Positions 25,824 to 35,192 of a stretch of DNA of 64,000 bases are shown here, piece after piece (position 1 is the first letter of the stretch; each line of letters begins with the position of its first letter). The stretch spans positions 310,001-374,000 of the forward strand of contig CAVOPT010000004.1 in NCBI GenBank assembly GCA_963698165.1, in the 5' to 3' direction. Origin of the DNA: JAAYUJ01 sp963698165. GTDB taxonomy: Bacteria; Desulfobacterota; Syntrophobacteria; Syntrophobacterales; Syntrophobacteraceae. A model generated the notes under the pieces. That model had not been told where the DNA came from and did not search any database. It saw nothing but the letters and a program-made list of their open reading frames with translations. A program made the translations under genes and the position numbers.

Positions 25824-26339
25824 TGTCTTTCTCCTTTTCTCTCATGATTGTGTTTAAGCCTGACCCTTGCCCACGAAATACACCTGCTCGTGGTGAAGTG
25901 CTTCTCTGTGGGGTAACAAACTGTAACAGTCTGTATCGCCGGGATGAATTGGGAAGAATGAGCCCTGAGTTCCAAGACGCCTGAGGGCCTGTGAGCGATG
26001 TTTGACTGGTCTTGCCGAACATTCTGTCAAGGACATGACCGTGAGTGGAGCCCGTAATCCTCTGAGTCTCGAATCTTTGCCTGGTTTGGTTAGGGTAAGA
26101 ACCCGCGAATGGGGATCAGTCGATCATTGAGGATCGAAGTGCAGTCTACTTCCCAGAACCACACGATTCTTGCATGAATCCTTGTTCAAGTTGTGAGACG
26201 GAGGATCCGACCCCTATTGGTGGCGGGCTCAGGACACGGCAACTCCTCTCACGAGGAGATATGGAATGTTTCCCATGGACCCGGTTTCATTGTTAGTCGT
26301 CTGGTTGGTGAAATGACATCTTACGAGCAGGGAGGAATT
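25824..26339. promoter_or_regulatory. Divergent regulatory gap between the CpxP-like gene and the FG-GAP gene
   Basis: A 516-bp non-coding stretch. It holds the CpxR-type direct repeat at 25913-25927, and the FG-GAP ribosome site GGAGG at 26331-26335. Within the rest no convincing gene, terminator or repeat was seen. Confidence 0.45.
25913..25927. promoter_or_regulatory. CpxR-type direct repeat GTAAC-N5-GTAAC
   Basis: GTAACAAACTGTAAC lies about 90 bp upstream of the CpxP-like start. E. coli CpxR boxes are GTAAA-N4-8-GTAAA; here each half differs in one base and the 10-bp phasing is exact. The overlapping ACTGTAACAGT (25920-25930) is also palindromic. With the Cpx-like pair downstream, a regulatory role is likely but unproved. 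Confidence 0.5.
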
Positions 26340-29300
26340 ATGTTGAACAGAATAAGTGTCTCGGTTGGGAAAAGGAAACTTCTCTTGTGGCAGGCAATGG
26401 CGCTCCTGCTCTTCGCCTTTCTGATTCAACCGACAGCGCTCGCCGCCACCTTTGGTTCGGCGACCCACTATGGAGTGATTCACCCGCTTCGTTTGGCCAC
26501 GGGGGACTTCAACGGGGACGGACGGGCAGACCTTGCGACAACGAACTACGAAGAAAGCACGGTCACAATCCTGCTCAATGATGGAAACGGAGGCCTCAGC
26601 ACAGCCGCCACGGTGCCCACCGGAGGCCATCCGGGTGTCATTGCGGTCGGCGACTTCAATGGGGACAACAACCCGGATCTGGCTATATCGAACGGTTCGG
26701 CTGTTGAGGGCACCAATGAGCGCTTCATCACCATCCTGCTTGGTGACGGTTCCGGCGTAAACTGGACTTCGAGCTCTGTGAATGCAGGCAACGATCGAGA
26801 CGTCAACTACCTTGTGAGTGGGCACTTCGACGGCGACCAGTTCCTCGACCTTGCCGTGGCCAAGGAACTTGCCGGGATTGATCACGTCCAAATCCTCAAG
26901 GGAGATGGATCGGGGGGCTTCACGGATTGGAGCTCAACCGACGTGGGGAATTACCCCTTGGGGATCGCCCAGGGCTTTTTCAACAATGATGTCCATCATG
27001 ACCTGGCCGTGGCCAACTACTGGGACAACACCATCACCATTCTTATTGGCAACGGTGACGGCACGTTTGCAGCCAGTTTGCCCATTCCGGTGGGCACCGG
27101 CCCGTCTTTTATTTTGGCCTCGGACTTCAACGGCGACCTCTTGATCGACCTTGCCGTGGCAAACAGCAGCGGCAACAGCATCACCCTGTTTCTTGGAAAC
27201 GGAGATGGCACCTTCACCCAGCCGCCCGGGTCTCCCCTTGCGACCGCTGGGTCTCCCAGTGCCATTGGGGCAGGAGACTTCGACGGTGACGGACCTGTCG
27301 ATCTTGCAGTCGCCAATTATGGGGCCGCAAGCGTATCGCTGTTTCCCGGGACAGGCCTCGGCACATTCGGCGCGAGACAGGACTTCGGCGTGGGTTCGGG
27401 GCCTGGGTCCATCGTGGCTGCCGACTTCAACGGGGACGGAAAGATCGATGTCGCAACATCGAACTTCACCGCGGGCACCGTGTCCGTCCTGACTTTCGGA
27501 ACGATCGCCGAGGGCCGCTGTCACGAACAACGCCTCCGACGACGGCAATTCGGACCTGGCCATTGATTCAAACAACGGGAACGTTCACCTCGTTTATGAG
27601 AGAGGAGGCACCATTTACTATCGCAGCAATTCAGGGGGGACATGGAGCAGCGAGGAAACCGTCGCGGCAGGCACGGGCCCGGCCATCGCCGTAAATTCGA
27701 CGGGTTCACCCCATGTCGTGTTCCTTTCCGGTGGAGGCGTTTTTTACACTTTGCGATCGGGCGAAGAATGGGCTGCACCGACCATCATCCACAGCGGCAG
27801 CTACGCAGACATCGATGTCGATCAAAATGGTACTGTGCATATCGTTTACCAGGGCGATACGGACGGGGGTGGATATGACGACATCGCGTACACGAACAAT
27901 GCAACCGGCGTGTTTGCAGCACCCATCGTTGCCATAGACGGCTGGTATGAGTACTGGGGAGGCGGCTCGGCCACTGCCAGGTACTACAGCCTTCCGAGCA
28001 TCAAGGCGGACAACTCCGGCTTCTACCACATTGCGGCAGTCCACCACGCCATAGACAGAGCCTCAGGATGGACCGACCACAACTATTACATCGTTTACTC
28101 GAGCAACAACCCGAGCGCCGCGGGGGCCGACTCAGGCAGTTTCGGAAACAACGCCGGCGTGACCAAGACCAAGAACGCCATCGCCCTCAAGCCGGAAGGA
28201 GGCTACGAAGTAGTCTATCACGTGGGTTCCACCGTTTACCGGTTTCCGCGGACGGAAATCGCAAGCGGGAGCCAGCCATCAGTGTCCGTTGACCCTTCTG
28301 AAGGGGTCCATATGGCATATGTCAATACCTCCAGTGGTATCGCATATCGTGATCCCGAAGGTTCAACTTTGACGATTCCTACATCCACGGGAAGAAACCC
28401 GGTGGTCGTTGCCGGCGATAAGGCCCACATGATCTACGAGGCAAGTGACGGTGGGGACTATGAAATCTATTATCTCGCGGTGGGGCCTTCGCCCGCTGTC
28501 ACTCCAGCCAGCCACGATTTTGGCGGCGTCCTGCTTGGGTCGTCATCGGCCTCCCAGGCCTTCACCATCTCCAACAACGGCACGTCAGCGATCAGCATCT
28601 CGGACATCGCCTTGTCGGACGAGACGAACTACTCCCTCGATGCGGCAGGGTGCGGAACCCTTCCCGTGACACTCGGGCCGGGGAGCAGTTGTGCGGTGTC
28701 GGTCACCCTCATTCCCCAAGAACCCGGAATTTTGCCGGCAAGTCTGGAGATCACCCTTGATGAGGAAGAAGACGCGTTGGACGTGCCCATCATCGGGACA
28801 GGCCTTCAAGAGTTTTCCTTGAGTATCAGCAAGGCGGGCGCGGGGAGCGGCACGGTGACCAGCGGGGACGGACACATCTCCTGCGGTTCCGCCTGCGATT
28901 CTCTCTACACTGAGGGGGCCGTCGTGGTCTTGACCGCAACCCCTGCTTCAAACTCCCATTTCTCGGGATGGTCCGGAGGCGGTTGTTCCGGCACAGACTC
29001 CTGTACCGTCACCGTGGATGCTTCAAAAACCGTGACGGCCACCTTCGCGCTGAAATCATACACCATGAGTGCTTCAGTGTTGGGCGGGCATGGGACCGTC
29101 TCCTGCACGACACCCGTCAGTCATGGTAGCAACTCGGTATGTACGATCACTCCGGATGCAGGGTACGGACTGTCGGCGCTCTCGGACAATGGGAGTGACG
29201 TTCTGGCGTCGGCCTCGGGCAACTCTTACACCATAGTGAATGTAACGGCGAACCACACCATCACGGCAAGCTTCGCAGCCAATGACGGTCCGGATCTCAA

Positions 29301-29619
29301 CGCCGGCTGGACGAGGCTCATGTCACGATACGTGGGAAGAGAAGTGCGTGGAACCCTGAGAGTTAACAACTCAGGAAATCAAGCTGCAGGCTCCTTCCAA
29401 GTCTCTTTGTCCCTGTCAGACAACGGGATAAACCAGGGCAGCCTGTTGGGAACTTATACCCTCTATAACCTTGCAGCGGGGGGTTCTGTCAATATACCGT
29501 ACGTTTACTCGAACCGTTCTTCGATCTCGGGCAAGTATATCATCGCAGTGGTCGATGCATACGGTCAGGTGCAGGAAATTGATGAAACCAACAACACGGC
29601 TGCGGTTCTGATTCCTTAG
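26340..29619 (+). pseudogene. Secreted FG-GAP/VCBS repeat surface protein, interrupted by one frameshift
   Basis: The ATG at 26340 follows GGAGG. The signal peptide is LLLWQAMALLLFAFLIQPTA. The first frame (to 27566) contains about six repeats with DFNGDGRADLATTN, DFNGDNNPDLAISN and similar calcium-loop FG-GAP units. Near 27500-27525 coding passes to the +1 frame, open from 27493: AAVTNNASDDGNSDLAIDSN and onward. The rest to 29619 carries a beta-propeller-like part, a choice-of-anchor D/HYDIN-like region (SHDFGGVLLGSSSASQAFTI), two divergent InlB B-type repeats (GSGTVTSGDGHISCGSACDS, GGHGTVSCTTPVSHG) and a CARDB domain ending EIDETNNTAAVLIP. The intact product would be near 1090 residues, a cell-surface adhesin or binding protein. 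One extra base explains the break; sequencing error cannot be excluded. Confidence 0.75.
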
Positions 29620-29630
29620 CAATCAAGTGC

Positions 29631-29661
29631 TGATGGGGAGGACATCTCGTTCTCCCCATCA
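29631..29661. terminator. Hairpin between convergent genes
   Basis: TGATGGGGAG (29631-29640) and CTCCCCATCA (29652-29661) form a 10-bp perfect stem around an 11-base loop. It sits 12 bp after the FG-GAP stop and 4 bp before the sigma-54 regulator stop on the other strand, so it may serve both convergent genes. There is no T-run. Confidence 0.5.
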
Positions 29662-29664
29662 CAG

Positions 29665-31062
29665 TCAGTGGAGTTGGGGCGCCTGATCAACCCCGTGTTT
29701 CTTCATCCTCTTCCACACGGTAACCCTGCTCACGCCGAGTAAGCGTGCTGCTTCGGTTCTGTTTCCCCCGCATTTTTTGAGGGCATCGATGAGGGTTTCC
29801 CTTTCTTTGGCGGAGGCATCGGCAAGAGGGTCCCGGTCCTCACTCCGATAGGTGTGAAGGGATGGTGAGGCAATCCTGTGCTCGCCATCGAGAACCCGGG
29901 GAGAAAGATGCTCGGGTTCAATGAGCCCCTCTCGGCAAAGGACGAAGGCGTATTCGATGACGTTTCGCAGTTCGCGAACATTTCCCGGCCAATCGTAATC
30001 CAGGAGGATATCCAGGGATTTCCTGCCGAGTCCCGCGATTGGGCGGCCGCTCCTGGCGGCGATGATGTCGATGAACGACTGGGCAAGTACGGGGATATCC
30101 TCTTTCCGATCCCGCAGGGGAGGCACATAGATGGGGACCACGTTGATGCGATAGAAGAGGTCCGCCCGAAAGATCCCCTGGCCCACGAGGTCTTCGAGGT
30201 CAGTGTTGGTGGCGGAGATGATCCTCGAGTCCACCGGAATGGGCCGGTGGTCCCCCACCCGTTCTATTTCCTTGTGTTCGATGACTCGCAGCAGCTTCAC
30301 CTGTATGGAAGGGGAAATGTCACCGATCTCGTCAAGAAAAATGCTTCCCCCGGATGCAGCCTCAAAGCGGCCCGTCCGGTTTCGATCCGCCCCCGTGAAA
30401 GCGCCCTTCACATGGCCGAAAAGCTCCGTCTCCAGGAGGTTTTCATTGAGGCTTGCGCAATTGACCTTGATGAAGTTCCCCGATGAACGGAGTCCCGACT
30501 GATGGACGGCGTGGGCCACAAGTTCCTTGCCCACCCCTGATTCGCCGTAGATCATCACGGGAGCGTCCGAAAGAGCCACATGCTCGATAAGATCGCAAAG
30601 GCGCCGCATGGGCATGGAGGAACCCAGGATGCCGAAAAACCCCCCCTCCCTCTGAGATTTCAATCGGAGAGATTGGATCTCCTCTTCCCTCTTCACGAGC
30701 TCCGAGACGTCCTTCATGGTTTCCACGGCCGAAGTGATGCGGCCATTCTCGTCGTGGAGGACACTGGCCACTTTGACGATGTGGATGATACGCCCGTCCT
30801 TGGTCATAACCTCACATTTACGACCCGATGTGCCGCCCCTTTCGAACATCATGCACCAGTAGCCGCTCTCCGAATCTTCACCCAGGATTTTGCATCCCGT
30901 GCAGTTGAGTATGGTGCAGCGCTTCCCGACGAGTTCACCGGTTGAGTAACCAGTCATGCTGAGGAATGCGGGGTTCGCCGCAAGGATGACCCCTTTTGTG
31001 TCCACGACCAGGAGTCCCTCCTGCATCGTTTCCACTGCCGTTTTGTAAACCATGGCATCCAT
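29665..31062 (-). CDS. Sigma-54 dependent enhancer-binding regulator with Cys-containing PAS domain
   Basis: Protein of 465 residues. The N-terminal PAS domain (5-115) contains five cysteines, including CTILNCTGCKI and GYWCMM, which suggests redox sensing or metal binding. The AAA+ domain has Walker A GESGVGKE (173-180), the sigma-54 contact loop GAFTGA (220-225), and Walker B in GGSIFLDEIGD. The Fis-type helix-turn-helix at the C-terminus has KKCGGNRTEAARLLGVSRVT. It lacks a receiver domain, so it senses a signal directly. It is divergent from the decaheme cytochrome, and the gap has three GTTAAC sites and a GG-N10-GC promoter. It most likely controls the cytochrome gene and perhaps itself. 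Confidence 0.92.
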   Translation of the reverse strand: MDAMVYKTAVETMQEGLLVVDTKGVILAANPAFLSMTGYSTGELVGKRCTILNCTGCKILGEDSESGYWCMMFERGGTSGRKCEVMTKDGRIIHIVKVASVLHDENGRITSAVETMKDVSELVKREEEIQSLRLKSQREGGFFGILGSSMPMRRLCDLIEHVALSDAPVMIYGESGVGKELVAHAVHQSGLRSSGNFIKVNCASLNENLLETELFGHVKGAFTGADRNRTGRFEAASGGSIFLDEIGDISPSIQVKLLRVIEHKEIERVGDHRPIPVDSRIISATNTDLEDLVGQGIFRADLFYRINVVPIYVPPLRDRKEDIPVLAQSFIDIIAARSGRPIAGLGRKSLDILLDYDWPGNVRELRNVIEYAFVLCREGLIEPEHLSPRVLDGEHRIASPSLHTYRSEDRDPLADASAKERETLIDALKKCGGNRTEAARLLGVSRVTVWKRMKKHGVDQAPQLH

Positions 31063-31065
31063 ATC

Positions 31066-31113
31066 GTTAACCCCCTTGCGATTAAGGTTAACACAACTAA
31101 ACGATTAGTTAAC
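31066..31113. promoter_or_regulatory. Three GTTAAC boxes at 21-bp intervals
   Basis: GTTAAC stands at 31066-31071, 31087-31092 and 31108-31113, each start exactly 21 bp from the last, two helical turns. The middle and right boxes also enclose AACTAA-ACGA-TTAGTT, a 6-bp palindrome. The first box is 4 bp upstream of the regulator's ATG (minus strand). This layout suits an upstream activator sequence for an enhancer-binding protein located about 90-140 bp from the sigma-54 promoter at 31203. Confidence 0.6.
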
Positions 31114-31202
31114 AACTGGCCGCCTCTTTTGAAAGGCCTCAACCGAGAAATCCTATGAAAATTAAGGGGATTGGCTGTCCAGGCTCTTTCCGGGAAGCAA
31201 GT

Positions 31203-31218
31203 TGGCATGATCTTCGCT
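31203..31218 (+). promoter_or_regulatory. Candidate sigma-54 promoter of the cytochrome gene
   Basis: TGGCATGATCTTCGCT matches the -24/-12 consensus TGGCACG-N4-TTGCW with two mismatches, and keeps the invariant GG-N10-GC spacing. Transcription would begin near 31230, about 94 bases before the ATG at 31324. The enhancer-binding regulator gene is divergent, which fits. Confidence 0.6.
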
Positions 31219-31323
31219 CCATGGGACCGAAGTGATCGAGGCGCCAGGGGAAGTTGGTCACCCGACATTTGTGTCTTTGAGCCGCAACTCTGGCTAGAAT
31301 GTTTTCCTCAGGATGGAGTGAGC

Positions 31324-33201
31324 ATGGACGGAGAGAGGATCAACCGGTTCCACAAAGTGCTGGTATGGCTGCTTGTCATCGGGTTTTGTCTTTTCTGGAG
31401 CTTATCGGTGACGCGGGCTGCCGTGGGAGCTGAACGGACCACGACGAACACACGTTTGGAAAGGTTGACGATCACCGGCCCCGGGAGGGTCAATGAGAAC
31501 AGCACGGCCGCCTACAAAGTGACGGCGGTGTTCAGGGACGGCACCAATTTGGACGTTACGGCGGACGCCACGTGGACCGTGATGTCGACCCTCGCCGCCA
31601 TGAGCGGCGGCACCCTCACTACCCACGCGGTCACGGCGGATCAGACCATCGGCATCAGCGCCAGATACAACTCTGGGCGCAACAGGGGTTCCACCTCCGC
31701 TCAGGTGACCATTGTGGACGTCAGTGGGTCACCTCCGCCACCTCCTCCGGCCGGCGGTGGATCACACGCGGGGAGGTTCACCACTTTCGAGGGAACCAAG
31801 ACCTGTCTCCAGTGCCATTCCGCACAGGGCAACGAGATGTTTCAGTCCGTCCACTACCAGTGGAAGGGGGCCACCACGGACCTGGTTGACCCCGCGGCTG
31901 CCATGGAGGGGAAATTTGGAGGCATCAACGACTTTTGTATTTTTCCGGACATCAACTGGATCGGCAAGCTGACCAACGTCGAAGGCACTCAGGTGGACGG
32001 CGGGTGTGCCAGGTGTCACGTGGGCCTCGGAGAGAAACCCTCCCCCACGGTCTCCCAGGCACAGCTTCAAAACATCGACTGCCTCATTTGCCATTCTCCC
32101 TCTTATAAGCGGAAGGTGGATCTGGTTGGAGGAGTCTACCGCTTCGTGCCCGATGAAACCGCCATGAACAGCACAACTCTTGCCGCGGCAACGGACATCA
32201 AGCTTCCGACCAAAGACCAGTGCCTCAATTGCCACAGCAAGTCGGGAGGCGGCGACAACTTCAAGCGCGGTGATATCGAGGAGTTCCATCGCAATCCCAC
32301 AAAGGATTTCGACGTGCACATGGCTTCAGCGGCCGCGGGCGGGGAGGGGCTTGATTGCCTCAGCTGCCACAAATCCACGGCAGGGCATCGGGTTGCCGGC
32401 CGCGGGTCCGACCTGAAGGGCAGGGACGCCATGGACGAACTGAGCTGCAACAGTTGCCACAACGCCGCGCCCCACTCCAACGGAGACATCAACAAGCACA
32501 CGGCCCGCGTCAATTGCACGGTGTGTCACATTCCAACTTTTGCCAAGGTGGCACCCACCGACATGGAACGGGACTGGAGCCTGACTGCGGAGGTGGACCC
32601 CGCCAAGAAGCTCTATGACCCCCACATGGTGAAGCAGAACAACGTGGTGCCGGAATACAAGTTCTGGGACGGAACGTCCAAGTTCTACAACTTTGGAACA
32701 CAGGCTGTTCCCGGTGCAAGCGGCCGCGTCATGATGTCGACCCCCATCGGAGACATCAAGACCCCGGGATCCAAGATCTACGCGTTCAAGCACCATCTTG
32801 GAACCCAGCCCATGGACCCGGCAACCAACAGGCTCCTGCCGCTGAAGATCGGCCTTTTCTTCGAGACCGGGCAGATCGGTCCGGCGGTGACCAAAGGGGC
32901 GGAGGGTGTAGGCTGGACCCTTGCCCAGGGTTACACCTTCGCGGACACGGAAAGGTACATGGGAGTTTTCCACGAAGTGGCCCCCAAGGAAAAGGCTCTG
33001 CAGTGCGCCACCTGTCACACGACCACGAATCCCAGGCTCAACTTCAAGGAACTTGGATACGTGGCCAAGGAACCTGTCAATCAGCTTTGTTCAAGGTGTC
33101 ACGAGCGTGAGTCCTACAGCTTCAGCAGTGTCCATTCGAGGCATGCGACCCGGATGAATTACGACTGCAACACCTGCCACCTCTTCAGCAAGGCGAGGTG
33201 A
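31324..33201 (+). CDS. Secreted decaheme c-type cytochrome with Ig-like N-terminal domain
   Basis: Protein of 625 residues from ATG 31324 (ribosome site GGAGTGA); the frame opens at 31171 but the extension has no signal sequence. The signal peptide is near 9-38 (VLVWLLVIGFCLFWSLSVTRA). Residues 45-135 resemble a BIG2/Ig-like domain, followed by a PPPPPP linker. The C-terminal part has ten CxxCH heme sites: CLQCH, CARCH, CLICH, CLNCH, CLSCH, CNSCH, CTVCH, CATCH, CSRCH, CNTCH. Additional His residues could give bis-His ligation. It is exported to the periplasm or cell surface and should carry electrons over distance. No partner porin or quinol dehydrogenase gene is adjacent. The role in interspecies or external electron transfer is inferred. 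Confidence 0.9.
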   Translation: MDGERINRFHKVLVWLLVIGFCLFWSLSVTRAAVGAERTTTNTRLERLTITGPGRVNENSTAAYKVTAVFRDGTNLDVTADATWTVMSTLAAMSGGTLTTHAVTADQTIGISARYNSGRNRGSTSAQVTIVDVSGSPPPPPPAGGGSHAGRFTTFEGTKTCLQCHSAQGNEMFQSVHYQWKGATTDLVDPAAAMEGKFGGINDFCIFPDINWIGKLTNVEGTQVDGGCARCHVGLGEKPSPTVSQAQLQNIDCLICHSPSYKRKVDLVGGVYRFVPDETAMNSTTLAAATDIKLPTKDQCLNCHSKSGGGDNFKRGDIEEFHRNPTKDFDVHMASAAAGGEGLDCLSCHKSTAGHRVAGRGSDLKGRDAMDELSCNSCHNAAPHSNGDINKHTARVNCTVCHIPTFAKVAPTDMERDWSLTAEVDPAKKLYDPHMVKQNNVVPEYKFWDGTSKFYNFGTQAVPGASGRVMMSTPIGDIKTPGSKIYAFKHHLGTQPMDPATNRLLPLKIGLFFETGQIGPAVTKGAEGVGWTLAQGYTFADTERYMGVFHEVAPKEKALQCATCHTTTNPRLNFKELGYVAKEPVNQLCSRCHERESYSFSSVHSRHATRMNYDCNTCHLFSKAR

Positions 33202-33295
33202 TCACCTCCTCCGCCGGCGGAGCGTCCCGTCACCGGGTGGCACAGCGGCTGAAATGAACTCACGAGAACGAAATTTTCCCAGGAATTGAAAATGG

Positions 33296-33323
33296 CGGGC
33301 ACGGTGGCTTTCGTGCCCGTTTT
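33296..33323 (+). terminator. Rho-independent terminator after the cytochrome gene
   Basis: CGGGCACG (33296-33303), loop GTGGCTTT, CGTGCCCG (33312-33319), then TTTT. The perfect 8-bp stem and T-run fit a rho-independent terminator, 95 bp downstream of the cytochrome stop codon. Confidence 0.8.
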
Positions 33324-33367
33324 CAGTGTTTTTGCGGACTCGCCAATTTCGCGGTTTCCGTTCGCCA

Positions 33368-33450
33368 AAGACGAAGGGCACGAAGAAGCACGAACAGTAA
33401 CAATCGGTTGTATTGCTTACTCTTCGTGATCTCCGTGCCCTTCGTGGTTC
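33368..33450. repeat. Degenerate palindromic dispersed repeat (copy after the cytochrome)
   Basis: The left arm is AGACGAAGGGCACGAAGAAG followed by CACGAA, the right arm TTCGTGATCTCCGTGCCCTT then CGTGGTT, around a loop containing GGTTGTATTGCTTACTC. Loop and arms match the tkt-zwf copy at 15871-15960 closely enough to show common origin. Confidence 0.7.
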
Positions 33451-33521
33451 AAATGGAATCAGTTCCGAGAACCGTTCACGGCTTGGGGGGAGACTTTTCA
33501 GCGCGCCATCACAAGGCCGGC

Positions 33522-33713
33522 CTACACGCTTCCCATGTGCTGCTCGGCGTAATCTTTTTCCGCCGCCAAATCGACGAGCTCCTTGATTTTGGCAAGGCAG
33601 GCCTGATCACCGGCACATGCCGGCCAGACCGACGGCAAGACCTCCAGAATTAACTTCTTCTTGTCACCGACACTCAACTGCATCACGGCCGTCTTGATGT
33701 CTTCGAAAGTCAT
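33522..33713 (-). CDS. Small protein of unknown function (63 residues)
   Basis: From the ATG at 33713 (AAGGAG 8 bp upstream) the frame encodes MTFEDIKTAVMQLSVGDKKK and continues through ILEVLPSVWPACAGDQACLA to KDYAEQHMGSV. It is helical and amphipathic, with two cysteines in ACAGDQAC. The frame extends three codons upstream to a GTG without a site. Ribosome site, coding bias and an A/T-rich promoter-like zone at 33780-33860 support it as a real gene, but I recognise no family. It stands alone between the cytochrome and the PaaK-like gene. Confidence 0.5.
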   Translation of the reverse strand: MTFEDIKTAVMQLSVGDKKKLILEVLPSVWPACAGDQACLAKIKELVDLAAEKDYAEQHMGSV

Positions 33714-33861
33714 GAGAGTCACTCCTTTCCAAAAGGTGATCGTCGAAAGGGTGGCTGCCTAGGGTCATCACCGTCCACCCCGCCTTCATTTAAGTGGTTA
33801 TAAACTAAAGATAATTTCAGTAACGCCAGGAATCAAGAAACCGAAAGAGAAAGGCATGCGT

Positions 33862-35181
33862 TCATTCGAAAGAGGAGCGGGGAGCGGTGGTTCGGAAAAC
33901 GGTTTTATCAATGAGCCCTTCCCTGGGGAGTCGTTCGAGGTCAACGAGTTGGACTCGCGCCCCAAAGCCGAGGGCTCGGCGAATGTGGCTCCTCATGGCT
34001 TCGAGGTACTGAGGGCGGCTTCCATCGGGAAATGGCAGGTTCGAGGGCCGGGCGAGGAGGATCTCCAGCTGCTCGCCGACTCCGTAGGTTGTGTGAATCA
34101 GGAGCCGGAAATCTTCCAGGGCAGGATCGATCCCTTTCAGGAGCTGTTCGACGCTTTCGGGATAGAGGGGAATCCCTCGAATGGAGACGCGGTTGTCCGT
34201 TCGACGGAGGATGGGGCTGATCCGTGCCAGGGTGCGTCCACAGGAGCAGGGGGTTTCCCGCAGGACGGTGATGTCTCCGGTACGATATCGAATGAGCGGG
34301 TAGGCCTCGGCGGTGAGTGTGGTCAGGACCAGTTCCCCTTCCTGCCCGGTGGGGACGGGATCACCCGTGACGGGGTGCACGATTTCGGCCAGGAACTGGT
34401 CTTCGGCCAGGTGCAGGCCCTCTCGGACCGGGCATTCTCCGGCGATTCCCGGTTCCACCATTTCGGCAACCCCGTAGAGTCCGTGAACGGGAATCTGAAA
34501 AACATCCTCCAGACGCTCCCGCGTTATTTCGGAGAGGGGATCCGGCCCGAGGGTCACCAGCTTGAGTTTCAGGTCCCCGCCACGGATCCCGAGGCGCTCC
34601 ATGGTTTCCACGATGTGGAGGGCGAAGGCCGACGATGTGGCCAGGACGGTGGAGCGGAAATCCTGCATGATCTTCAGCTGCAGTGTTGCGGATATGGTGG
34701 CCGAAGGAGCAAGGGTGGCCCCGAGCATTTCCGCCGCCTGATTGAACGTGAACGCTCCGGGAAAAAGGCTGAAGTTGAATGCCACCTGGACGATGTCCCT
34801 GTCGGTTATCCCCAGCTGCTCAAAGAGGCGCACCATCAGGTCCTGCCACATGGCCACGTCGTGGCGGGTGAACCCGATGACCACCAGTTTCCCTTGATCT
34901 CCCAAGCCCGGCGTGGAGATCTTTAACCGCACAATGCTCTTGAGGGGCTCGGCAAACAGGCCGTAAGGGTAATGCTCCACCAGGTCACGGCGGGTCGTGA
35001 AGGGGAAAGCCTGGAATTCCTGGATGCGAGCCATGTCCTCCGGCAGGATTTGCAGGCCGTCCATCCTCTTCCGGTAGAAGTCCACGTTGAAGTAGGCTCG
35101 ATTGAGCGTCATCTGCAGCCGCTCCAACTGCAGCTCACGGATGTCATCCCGTGGCATGAAGTCGATGGTCCTCCGGGCCAT
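33862..35181 (-). CDS. Phenylacetate-CoA ligase-like (PaaK family) adenylate-forming protein
   Basis: Member of the PaaK family of about 439 residues from the ATG at 35181 (GAGGGGGTGACC before it); the frame runs to 35205. Family marks include the N-terminal RELQLERLQMTLNRAYFNVDFYR, the region LYGVAEMVEPGIAGEC that matches PaaK YGLSE-type motif, EGELVLTTLTAEAYPLIRYRTGD, and CSCGRTLARI. The usual SSGTTG(x)P adenylate loop is replaced by STPGLGDQGK, so ATP binding could be altered. It follows livF by 11 bp at the end of the leftward ior-liv unit. It would activate an aryl acid such as phenylacetate or indoleacetate to the CoA ester. The substrate is inferred from context. Confidence 0.82.
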   Translation of the reverse strand: MARRTIDFMPRDDIRELQLERLQMTLNRAYFNVDFYRKRMDGLQILPEDMARIQEFQAFPFTTRRDLVEHYPYGLFAEPLKSIVRLKISTPGLGDQGKLVVIGFTRHDVAMWQDLMVRLFEQLGITDRDIVQVAFNFSLFPGAFTFNQAAEMLGATLAPSATISATLQLKIMQDFRSTVLATSSAFALHIVETMERLGIRGGDLKLKLVTLGPDPLSEITRERLEDVFQIPVHGLYGVAEMVEPGIAGECPVREGLHLAEDQFLAEIVHPVTGDPVPTGQEGELVLTTLTAEAYPLIRYRTGDITVLRETPCSCGRTLARISPILRRTDNRVSIRGIPLYPESVEQLLKGIDPALEDFRLLIHTTYGVGEQLEILLARPSNLPFPDGSRPQYLEAMRSHIRRALGFGARVQLVDLERLPREGLIDKTVFRTTAPRSSFE

Positions 35182-35192
35182 GGTCACCCCCT

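Larger units (their letters stand above)
33202..33521. other. Gap after cytochrome: terminator and dispersed repeat
   Basis: The 320-bp gap carries the terminator hairpin at 33296-33323 and a palindromic repeat at 33368-33450, both listed separately. No gene is supported between them. Confidence 0.5.
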
